NCBI GenBank assembly: GCA_947651395.1 | Contig: CANSYW010000004.1 | Location: forward strand, 58,048-122,047 | Reading direction: 5' to 3' | Length of the DNA stretch: 64,000 nucleotides | DNA from: an uncultured Pseudoflavonifractor sp. | GTDB taxonomy: Bacteria > Bacillota > Clostridia > Oscillospirales > Oscillospiraceae | Shown: in pieces, positions 16,376 through 23,733 of the stretch | How positions within the stretch are numbered: the stretch's first letter is position 1 | Layout of the letters: each line of letters opens with the position of its first letter | Translations under genes and position numbers: made by a program | The notes under the pieces: model-generated | Seen by the model: the letters and a program-made list of their open reading frames with translations, nothing else | Told to the model about the DNA's origin: nothing | Database searches by the model: none

Positions 16376-19300
16376 ATGAAATACATAAAACGCCCGCTTT
16401 CCGCCCTGCTTACAGTTTGCCTGCTGCTGGGAGTGCTGCCCACAGAGGCTTTTGCAAGCCCGCAAGGGGAAGCAACGGCGGCCATGGCCGCCGTTGAGGA
16501 GGGTTCCCTCCTCAACATTCCCCCGTTAGAGAAGGAGCTGCCGGCAATCGAGGAGGCTGAGGATGAGGAGCTGTCTCTTACCCTCAGTTCCCCTCAGAGC
16601 GAGGAGGCCGTGAGCCTGACAGAAGAGATCCCCCAGGTCTTTTCCGTCGGGGCACGGGCGGAGGAGTCCGGCTTCCAGCTGACGCTGGGCAAGGCCGATA
16701 ATACCTACTGGTATAACGGCGGAGACCTGGGCGGCACCATTGGCGTCAGCGGGGCCAGCAACGGCTGGAGCGGCAAGGGCCGGGGGAACTTCAACGCCTC
16801 CGTTTCCGGCGGCGGGAGCAGCTATACGCTCACCGTGGCCGAGAAGGAGAAGTTCAAGAAGTCCAATATCATCTACCAGCCCTTTGCCCTCTCCATAGAG
16901 GTCCCGGCGTACAGCTCCAAGGTGCTGGACCTGGACCTTTCCATAGAGGGTCAGCGCAACAGCAAGGGCGCGGCCAGCTACTATCTGGAGCTTTTCATTT
17001 GGGGGACCGGCGGCGACCGGGCCGCCTCCACCAAGTTCAACGTGGGCGAGACCAGGAATCCCACCCCCGGAGCCGCGGTGCTCACCACCGGCTACCGCTA
17101 TTTTTCCGACAGCAAAAGCGGCGGCGTCTCCACGGGTAAGCTCTCCCTTTCCTTTACCAACGTCAGCGGTACGGCCAAGACGGTGACCTATTATATGGGC
17201 GCCTATGTGGGGATGAACAGCTCCACCTCCCTGCTCTCCTCTTACCACCACACCCTGAACGCCTACTTCAAATTTTCCGCCTCCAAGGTGACCACCACCG
17301 AGTACGCCGCCGCGGTGGGCAATACGCCCTATGTCTGGGTCAACGACGCCATCCGGGAATATAACGCGGCTCCCGGCGGCTATCTCAGGCTGTTCAAGGA
17401 CTACTACACCAACACCAGCATCACCCTGAACCAGGGCGGCACGGTGGATCTGTGCGGCAAACATATTTGGCTGACCGAGGGGGCTACCCTGGATGTCCGG
17501 GGCGGCAGCGGGACCCAAACCCAGATCGCCAACGGCACGATCGACGGCGAAGCCGCCGCCATTACCCACTCCGGGGCGGGCAGCCTCTACCTGGGCGATG
17601 ACGGCGGGAAAAACCCGCTGAAGGTATTCGGCCAACAGACCGGGGTGCTCAACAACGGGGGAGACCTGTACCTGCTGGATGGGGTGCAGCTGAGGGGCAG
17701 CAAGGAAAATGGGATCAAAAATACCGGCAAGGGCGACGTCTTTCTTCAGGGCGCGCCCTCCATCTACGGCGGCACACATGACATCGACCTGGGCTCCACC
17801 GGGCTCCTCCGCCTCCGCAAGGCCCTGACCAACACGTCCCCCATTTCCGTGTACCTGCCCAACTATACCGCCTCGGTGGAAGCTCCCCGGCGGGTCACCG
17901 ACGTGTGGAGCAGCAAGATGGGCTCCGCCGACCCGAATCAATATCTGGACATCAGTGTAGAGGGCATGGAAGACCGGCCCATGCCCGCGCTGGTACAGCA
18001 GAACCTGACCGGGGGTGGCACCGCCCTGGTGGCCCGGCCCTATATCGTCTCCCTCCGGCCAAACGGCGGCAGCGGCGTTCCCGCCTACATCGCCATTGGG
18101 TCCTACCGGTTGATTACGGGCCTGCCCACCCCCACCCGGCCGGGCTATACCTTTGACGGCTGGTTTTTGAACGGCGACCGGGATCAGCCGGTGAGAAACA
18201 ATGAGATCCGCTGTACCTCCGACGTCGTCCTGGTGGCGGGGTGGAGCTATAAGAAATATATCATTATCATCGAAAACCCCGACGGCACCAAGACGGAGAA
18301 GGAGATCGCCCCGGAGGAGACCTACGGCGACAGCCTGCCCCAGCCGCCCACGCCCCCCACGGGCAAGGAGTTCGACCACTGGGAGACCTCCGACGGCAAG
18401 AAGGTGGATGAAAACACCCCCGTGGCCGATACCGTCGATCCCGCCACCGGAAATCCCAAGCCCCTGAAGCCGGTCTACAAGGCCAAGACCTATACCATCA
18501 CCTTTGACTACCGGATCCCCGGCGCCCGTCCCTCCACCCGGAGGTTGGAGTACGGCAATAGCTACAGGATCCTGCCCACCACGGCCCGGAAGGGGTATAC
18601 CTTCCTGGGCTGGTATACCCATGAGACCGCCGGGGAGCAGGTGACGGCGGATACCCCCATCCCCGCCGGGGACCAGACCCTTTACGCCCACTGGGCGGTC
18701 AACAGCTACACCGTTTCCTTTGATCTGAACGAGGGCGAGGGCACAGCCCCACCCGCCCAGAGCGTGAGCTACCAAGCCAAGTATACCCTGCCCGCCGACC
18801 CCACCCGGACCAATTATACCTTCACCGGCTGGTACACCGCCGAGACCGGGGGGACCAGGGTGACAGCGGACACCATTCTCACCAACGCCGCTGACCATAC
18901 CCTCTACGCCCAGTGGAGCCGCAAGGTCTACACCGCTACCTTCCAAAGCGACAGCAAGACGGTGGAGACCCGGCAGGTCAACGCCGGGGACTCGCTGGGC
19001 GCTCTGCCCTCCGTCACCAAGACGGGCTACACCCTCACCAGCTGGGGCGGCGTGACCGCCGAGACCGTCCCCACCGGGAGCGAGACCTACACCGCCGCAT
19101 GGACGGCCAACGCCTATACCGTCACCCTTGACCCCAGCGGCGGCACGATGGGCGGCAGTACCACCCAGAGCGTCACCTATGACGCCGCCTACGGCAGCCT
19201 GCCCACCCCCACCCGGACGGGCTACTCCTTCACGGGCTGGTTTACCGCCCAGAGCGGCGGAAGCCAGGTGAACAGCGCTTCCACGGTGAAAAAAGCCGCC

Positions 19301-21697
19301 GACCACACCCTCTACGCCCGCTGGACGGCCAACACCTACGCCGTCAGCTTCGACGCCGACGGCGGCAGCGTGGGGACCGCCGACAAGAGCGTCACCTTCG
19401 GACAGCCCTACGGGACCCTCCCCGTGCCCACCAGGGATGGCTTTAACTTCGTGGGCTGGCGGGATGAAAGCGGCAGGACCGTCTCCGCCGCTACCCCGGT
19501 ATCCACGGCGGAAGACCATACCCTCACCGCCCGGTGGGCCCAGCGGCATGAACACAAGGTGAACCCCAACGGCGGCGAGGGGGAGGTGGAGTTTCAGGAG
19601 CTGACCGCCGAGATGGTGAACGGCGGGACCGACGCCACCTACACCCTGACCTCGGGCCAATGGTATCTGTCCGGGGATATCACCACCACCAAGCCGATCT
19701 ATATTTCCGGCGCGGTGGACCTCTGCCTCAACGGCCACACCCTCACCTATACCGGGGAAGAGCTGCGGGCCATCCAGCTCCGGGAGAACGCCGTCTTCAA
19801 TGTCTGCGACTGCCAGGGGACCGGCGGGATAAAGGGCGAGGGCGTCGCCCATTACCCGGGGGAGGCCAACCAAGACCGAAACAGCACGGAGCTTTTAACG
19901 AGCGGGAGCAACACCACCATCAACCTGTACGGTGTGACCTTGACCAGCAACGCCACGGTGGTCCAGACAGTGGCGAACAGCACGCTGACGCTGGACGGGG
20001 CAAGGCTCGTGGCCGAAGGGCAGGCCTCCTACACGCTGGACGCCGTGGCGAACAGCTCCGTGACCGTCAAAAACAGCAGCATTGAGAACGAGGTCACCGA
20101 CGCCGTGCGGGTTTCGACCTCCGATTTTACCGTGATCGGCGGGAGCATCACCACCAAAGGCAACAGACCCGGGCTCTATGTGACCAGCGATGCCCAGGCG
20201 ACCCTGTCCGGCAGCCCGACCATCCGGGGAAGAAACTATGATATCTTTCTCTATAGCCGCAACAGCCGGATCGCCGTGGACGGGGAGCTCACCGGGCAGT
20301 ACCGGGTCAACGCCAACAACTTCCTGAATTCTGTCAGCGAGACCGCGCCCTGGCCTGTCGCCGACGCTTTGGACAAGGACTACTCCGCCCATTTTATTCC
20401 GTCCAGCGGCGACTACTCGAGAGATAAGCAGTTCGCCATCCGGGACGTGATCGAAGGGGGCAAGCACGCCCTTGAGATCTATCGCTTCCACCGGCACCAG
20501 CCCTGCGGCGGCACGTCCTGCGCCCACAGCGGCCCCGCCCACAACGGGGCGGTGGAGTATCAGCCCCTTGCCATAACCGGAGGTGTCTTAAACGACGGGC
20601 ACTATTATCTAACAGAGGACATTACCTTGACAAATCACCTCAAAATACAAGGAAATGTATCTCTCTGTCTCAACGGCCATACCATTTTTGCCCCAGGCGA
20701 TACAACCGGTAGCACATATAACAAAAGGCTCAATGTATCTGGGGTTCTTGCCCTCAGCGACTGCAAAACGGGCGGAAAAATCATCAACAATATCTACGCC
20801 CAAAAATTCTCCACCTACGCCATCGGCTATACGCAGAAGGAGCTGAATGTGACCTTCTGTACGGTGAGCTTTGACGCCAACGGGCACGGCGTCGCCCCCG
20901 CCGCCCAGAACCTGGCGGTGGGGTTGGAGCGGGTGGACAGACCGGAGGATCCCACGGAGGAGGGCTGGCGCTTCGGCGGATGGTACACCGACGCCGGCTG
21001 TACCAAAGCCTGGAACTTTGATACCCTGGTGACCGGGGAGATGACCCTCTACGCCAAATGGAGTAAGGGCGGCGACCGGCCTGTGGATCCCAGCGGAGGG
21101 GATGACGACGAGGAGGATACCTCCGGCGGCCGTCCCGGAGAAAGCGCCGGGACAAAGACGGATCGGTTCACGGATGTGACGGAAAAGGACTGGTTCTATG
21201 ACGCCGTGACGTGGATCAGCGAAAAGGGTCTGATGGTGGGTACGGACAAGACCCATTTCTCCCCCCATATGGACACCAGCCGGGCTATGATCGCCACCAT
21301 CCTCTGGCGTATGGAGGGTTCCCCCGCGGCCCGGGGCGAGGCGGCCTATACCGACTGCGCCCCCCACAGCTGGTATTCCGGCGGCGTGAACTGGGCGGAC
21401 GGGAGCGGCGTGATCAAGGGCTACGGCGACGGACGCTTTGGCCCTGACGATCCCATCACCCGGGAGCAGCTGGCCCTCATGCTCTGGAGATACGCGGACA
21501 GTCCGGCCGCGGCAGAGGACCTGGAGGCCTTTACCGACGCCCACAGGGCGGGGGACTGGGCCTGGGAGGCCCTGCGCTGGGCGGTGGAGAAGGGCATCCT
21601 CACCGGGCGGGGAGACGGGATCCTGGATCCCGGAGGCCGGGCCACCCGGGCCGAGGCGGCCGCTATGTTTGCCCGATACGCCCAGGGACAGAGATAA
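16376..21697 (+). CDS. Giant surface protein with InlB-type repeats and SLH anchor
   Basis: A 1773-residue secreted protein. The ATG eight bases after AGGAGG gives a signal peptide ending at PTEAFA (about residue 27). Residues about 80-540 form an unknown beta-rich head. About seven Listeria-Bacteroides (InlB B-type) repeats with GYTFTGWYT...LYAxW motifs run from about 555 to 1060. Then two copies of a CLNGHT-containing beta-helix module appear near 1080-1150 and 1400-1480, another InlB repeat near 1490-1560, and three SLH domains end the protein (about 1600-1773; FTDVTEKDWFYDAV, YGDGRFGPDDPITREQ). SLH domains bind pyruvylated wall polymer, so the protein is displayed on the envelope, perhaps as an adhesin. 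Its leader element resembles that of the sortase substrate at 26416. Confidence 0.9.
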   Translation: MKYIKRPLSALLTVCLLLGVLPTEAFASPQGEATAAMAAVEEGSLLNIPPLEKELPAIEEAEDEELSLTLSSPQSEEAVSLTEEIPQVFSVGARAEESGFQLTLGKADNTYWYNGGDLGGTIGVSGASNGWSGKGRGNFNASVSGGGSSYTLTVAEKEKFKKSNIIYQPFALSIEVPAYSSKVLDLDLSIEGQRNSKGAASYYLELFIWGTGGDRAASTKFNVGETRNPTPGAAVLTTGYRYFSDSKSGGVSTGKLSLSFTNVSGTAKTVTYYMGAYVGMNSSTSLLSSYHHTLNAYFKFSASKVTTTEYAAAVGNTPYVWVNDAIREYNAAPGGYLRLFKDYYTNTSITLNQGGTVDLCGKHIWLTEGATLDVRGGSGTQTQIANGTIDGEAAAITHSGAGSLYLGDDGGKNPLKVFGQQTGVLNNGGDLYLLDGVQLRGSKENGIKNTGKGDVFLQGAPSIYGGTHDIDLGSTGLLRLRKALTNTSPISVYLPNYTASVEAPRRVTDVWSSKMGSADPNQYLDISVEGMEDRPMPALVQQNLTGGGTALVARPYIVSLRPNGGSGVPAYIAIGSYRLITGLPTPTRPGYTFDGWFLNGDRDQPVRNNEIRCTSDVVLVAGWSYKKYIIIIENPDGTKTEKEIAPEETYGDSLPQPPTPPTGKEFDHWETSDGKKVDENTPVADTVDPATGNPKPLKPVYKAKTYTITFDYRIPGARPSTRRLEYGNSYRILPTTARKGYTFLGWYTHETAGEQVTADTPIPAGDQTLYAHWAVNSYTVSFDLNEGEGTAPPAQSVSYQAKYTLPADPTRTNYTFTGWYTAETGGTRVTADTILTNAADHTLYAQWSRKVYTATFQSDSKTVETRQVNAGDSLGALPSVTKTGYTLTSWGGVTAETVPTGSETYTAAWTANAYTVTLDPSGGTMGGSTTQSVTYDAAYGSLPTPTRTGYSFTGWFTAQSGGSQVNSASTVKKAADHTLYARWTANTYAVSFDADGGSVGTADKSVTFGQPYGTLPVPTRDGFNFVGWRDESGRTVSAATPVSTAEDHTLTARWAQRHEHKVNPNGGEGEVEFQELTAEMVNGGTDATYTLTSGQWYLSGDITTTKPIYISGAVDLCLNGHTLTYTGEELRAIQLRENAVFNVCDCQGTGGIKGEGVAHYPGEANQDRNSTELLTSGSNTTINLYGVTLTSNATVVQTVANSTLTLDGARLVAEGQASYTLDAVANSSVTVKNSSIENEVTDAVRVSTSDFTVIGGSITTKGNRPGLYVTSDAQATLSGSPTIRGRNYDIFLYSRNSRIAVDGELTGQYRVNANNFLNSVSETAPWPVADALDKDYSAHFIPSSGDYSRDKQFAIRDVIEGGKHALEIYRFHRHQPCGGTSCAHSGPAHNGAVEYQPLAITGGVLNDGHYYLTEDITLTNHLKIQGNVSLCLNGHTIFAPGDTTGSTYNKRLNVSGVLALSDCKTGGKIINNIYAQKFSTYAIGYTQKELNVTFCTVSFDANGHGVAPAAQNLAVGLERVDRPEDPTEEGWRFGGWYTDAGCTKAWNFDTLVTGEMTLYAKWSKGGDRPVDPSGGDDDEEDTSGGRPGESAGTKTDRFTDVTEKDWFYDAVTWISEKGLMVGTDKTHFSPHMDTSRAMIATILWRMEGSPAARGEAAYTDCAPHSWYSGGVNWADGSGVIKGYGDGRFGPDDPITREQLALMLWRYADSPAAAEDLEAFTDAHRAGDWAWEALRWAVEKGILTGRGDGILDPGGRATRAEAAAMFARYAQGQR

Positions 21698-21725
21698 AGC
21701 GCAAACGAATAAGCCACGATAGCCA

Positions 21726-21759
21726 CAAGCCGCCGGAATGGAAGGATTCCGGCGGCTTG
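21726..21759 (+). terminator. Terminator after the giant surface protein
   Basis: A perfect 14-bp stem (CAAGCCGCCGGAAT and its complement) with a six-base loop, 28 bases after the stop codon. It is followed by CTGTTTC rather than a long T-run. Confidence 0.8.
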
Positions 21760-21836
21760 CTGTTTCAGGAGGGGGCGGGGTTCTATCCCTGTCTCCGGGG
21801 CCATAGGGATAGAGGGATGGAAAGGAGGGGGAGGCT

Positions 21837-22124
21837 ATGGAGCTCAGTAAGCTGACGGCGGGCCGGGATGGGTATCTTACGGATCCCGACACGGGCCGGC
21901 GGGTGAAGTTCTACCTCTGCGACCCGGAGAAAAACACCATATGTGACCACGCCATGTGCCGCTATCCCTGTCAGAAGGACGACGATTCGGAGATCGGCTT
22001 TTGCGTATCCACGCCCATCCGGGCCTTTCGCCGGGCGGGGACGGGGCCCTTTTACTTTCGGCTGAACGGACGGGGACAATATGCGCAGGAGTGGGTGGAG
22101 GAGGATGAGGATGACCAAGGGTGA
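21837..22124 (+). CDS. Small Cys-containing hypothetical protein
   Basis: A 95-residue protein with four cysteines spaced C-x8-C-x4-C-x3-C followed later by a fifth, suggestive of a small metal-binding fold (LCDPEKNTICDHAMCRYPC). It ends in an acidic tail. The ATG has GGAGGGGGAGG just upstream. The next gene, an amidase, starts inside its 3' end, so the two are co-translated. No named family is recognised; similar small proteins accompany phage-type amidases in gut Clostridia (recollection, not tested). Confidence 0.7.
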   Translation: MELSKLTAGRDGYLTDPDTGRRVKFYLCDPEKNTICDHAMCRYPCQKDDDSEIGFCVSTPIRAFRRAGTGPFYFRLNGRGQYAQEWVEEDEDDQG

Positions 22125-22974
22125 GTGGATCGCCTATGCCCAGGCCCATCTGGAGGTGCGTTACGCCACCCAAAACGGGGCCTATCGGGCGGGCCGGATC
22201 ATCCGGCCGGAGGGATGTGTGAACCACTCTCTGGGTGTGGCCCAGCCCTCGGTGGAGGTCATGTACAGCCGCATGAACCGCACCGACGCGGGATGGGGGG
22301 TCAACGCCATCTTGGGGGACTTCCACGTGGGGGAGGGGCGCGTTATTTTGTGCATGCCCTATGATCGCCGGCCCTGGGGCGTGGGCGCGGGCGTCCGGGG
22401 GAGCTGGAATGACTCCCGCATCCAGTGGGAGGTCTGTGAGCCCGCGGGTCACACCTATGCCGGAGGCACCATGGTGGGCTATGACGTGGCAAAAAACCAA
22501 AGATACTTTGACCGGATGTGGAAGCTGCTGGTGGCCTGGAACGTCTTTGTGGCCACGGAGCTGGGCTATGGGGCGGACGCCGTCAACGACCACGCCGAGA
22601 GCTATCTGGCGGGGATGGGCTCCAACCACGCCGACATGGGCCAGTGGCTGCCCAAGCACGGAAAGAGCATGAACCACCTGCGCCATGAGGTGCAGGCGAT
22701 CCTGGATCAGGAGGAGGATACCGTGACCGAGGAACAGGTGCGCCGGATCGTGGCGGAGGAGCTGGAGCGGCTGCTGCCGCCTGAGCGGATCTACACCAGT
22801 GTGGACGAATTGCCCGGTTGGGCCAGGCCAGCCGCGGAACAGCTGCTGGCCGCGGGGATCCTGCAGGGGGATCAAACGGGCAGGCTCCACCTCACGGAGG
22901 CGGATCTGAAATGGGTCTCCGCCCTGGCCCGCCTCCTGCGTCTGACAGAGCAGGCCAGGCTCTGCCTTTATTAA
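22111..22974 (+). CDS. N-acetylmuramoyl-L-alanine amidase-like protein
   Basis: A 287-residue protein whose N-terminal two thirds look like an amidase_2-type peptidoglycan amidase: a VNHSLGVAQ segment near residue 35, RPWGVGAGVRG in the middle, WEVCEPAGHTY, and a later NDHAESYLAGMGSNHADMGQW with candidate zinc ligands. A helical linker (about 205-235) leads to a short C-terminal SLH-like segment (SVDELPGWARPAAEQLLAAG). The ATG at 22111 is chosen for the GGAGG eight bases upstream; the ATG at 22081 also exists. It lacks a signal peptide, as expected of a phage endolysin needing a holin. A strong terminator follows. It may be a domesticated phage lysin isolated from the prophage at the right end. 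Confidence 0.78.
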   Translation: MTKGEWIAYAQAHLEVRYATQNGAYRAGRIIRPEGCVNHSLGVAQPSVEVMYSRMNRTDAGWGVNAILGDFHVGEGRVILCMPYDRRPWGVGAGVRGSWNDSRIQWEVCEPAGHTYAGGTMVGYDVAKNQRYFDRMWKLLVAWNVFVATELGYGADAVNDHAESYLAGMGSNHADMGQWLPKHGKSMNHLRHEVQAILDQEEDTVTEEQVRRIVAEELERLLPPERIYTSVDELPGWARPAAEQLLAAGILQGDQTGRLHLTEADLKWVSALARLLRLTEQARLCLY

Positions 22975-22980
22975 ACAACG

Positions 22981-23018
22981 AACAAGGCCGGGAGCAAAGT
23001 TTCGCTCCCGGCCTTGTT
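22981..23018 (+). terminator. Terminator after the amidase gene
   Basis: A perfect 15-bp stem (AACAAGGCCGGGAGC and its complement) with an eight-base loop, followed by TATTGTTTGTT. It starts seven bases beyond the amidase stop. Confidence 0.9.
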
Positions 23019-23146
23019 TATTGTTTGTTCCCGATTCAATGCCTTTCAATGAGTGCGGTCCGCTCCTCGCCTCCCTTTGATACAGTCAATTTGGAAAACG
23101 AGGTACCGGTCAACATCACTACAAAAATATTTTCCTGAAAAGCCTC

Positions 23147-23175
23147 TTGACAATTGGAGTTAGCAATGGTAAACT
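23147..23175 (+). promoter_or_regulatory. feo promoter overlapping an iron-box palindrome
   Basis: TTGACA (23147-23152), a 17-base spacer and TAAACT (23170-23175) form a good promoter. An imperfect palindrome GTTAGC-AATG-GTAAAC (23159-23174) covers the spacer and -10, placing a DtxR/IdeR-type repressor directly on the polymerase site. A second TTGACA at 23177-23182 may belong to an overlapping promoter. Confidence 0.7.
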
Positions 23176-23190
23176 TTTGACAACCCGGCA

Positions 23191-23206
23191 GTTAGCTAAG
23201 GCTAAC
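23191..23206 (+). promoter_or_regulatory. DtxR-type iron-box operator
   Basis: A perfect palindrome GTTAGC-TAAG-GCTAAC, resembling the TTAGGTTAGCCTAACCTAA consensus of DtxR/IdeR ferrous-iron repressors. It lies 26 bases before the first feoA start and downstream of the TTGACA at 23177. Repression in iron-replete cells is expected from family knowledge. Confidence 0.75.
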
Positions 23207-23231
23207 TATCATATAAAAAGGAGGAAAGGAA

Positions 23232-23444
23232 ATGATACCTCTCGCAATAGCACGGGTGGGGGAAACTGCGGCCATTCGTAAAATTTCCGGCAAGGACGAA
23301 GTGCGGCAGCATCTGGCAGAGTTGGGTTTTGTGGTGGACAGCGATGTGACGGTGGTCAGTGAAATTGCAGGAAGCCTGATCGTCCAGGTAAAGGACAGCC
23401 GGATCGCGTTGGACAAAACAATGGCAAACCGTATCATGATTTAA
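23232..23444 (+). CDS. feoA: Ferrous iron transport protein A (first copy)
   Basis: A 70-residue SH3-like FeoA protein, a cytoplasmic accessory factor of the FeoB ferrous-iron transporter. Family features are the N-terminal IARVGETAAIRKISG and the LAELGFVVDSDVTVVSE strand. AGGAGGAAAGG precedes the ATG. It is the first of two tandem feoA genes, which differ strongly in sequence and so are not a recent duplication. The upstream iron boxes imply induction by iron limitation. Confidence 0.92.
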   Translation: MIPLAIARVGETAAIRKISGKDEVRQHLAELGFVVDSDVTVVSEIAGSLIVQVKDSRIALDKTMANRIMI

Positions 23445-23461
23445 TACAAGGAGGAGAGCAA

Positions 23462-23683
23462 ATGAAGACATTGAAAGATGCCAGGGTGGGTGAAATCGTG
23501 ACCGTGGCAAGGCTCCACGGAGAAGGGCCGGTAAGGCGTCGAATTATGGATATGGGTATCACCAAGGGCGTGGAGATCCTTGTGCGCAAGGTGGCTCCCT
23601 TGGGTGACCCCATGGAACTGAATGTCCGGGGCTATGAGTTGTCTGTTCGTAAGGGCGACGCTGAAATGATCGAGATAGGATAA
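23462..23683 (+). CDS. feoA: Ferrous iron transport protein A (second copy)
   Basis: A 73-residue FeoA-domain protein, 17 bases after the first copy and preceded by AAGGAGGAG. The family core RRRIMDMGITKGVEILVRKVAPLGDP is clearer here than in the first copy, which suggests this one is the canonical FeoB partner. Two or more FeoA proteins per FeoB are common in Clostridia. Confidence 0.93.
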   Translation: MKTLKDARVGEIVTVARLHGEGPVRRRIMDMGITKGVEILVRKVAPLGDPMELNVRGYELSVRKGDAEMIEIG

Positions 23684-23698
23684 TTTTTTTGACTGCGA

Positions 23699-23714
23699 GT
23701 TAGCCTGTGCTAAC
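23699..23714 (+). promoter_or_regulatory. Internal iron-box operator before feoB
   Basis: Palindrome GTTAGC-CTGT-GCTAAC in the 50-base gap between the second feoA and feoB, with TTGACT at 23689-23694 just upstream. It suggests an additional iron-regulated promoter or operator inside the operon. Confidence 0.65.
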
Positions 23715-23733
23715 ACGAGAGGAGGAATTTGAG

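Noticed and set aside
18100..19560. Tandem repeats as a CRISPR or satellite
   Set aside because: These are in-frame InlB-type protein repeats of about 65-75 residues with divergent sequence.
16526..19873. A 1115-codon minus-strand frame opposite the giant surface-protein gene
   Set aside because: Shadow of repetitive GC-rich coding sequence; low-complexity product and no ribosome site.
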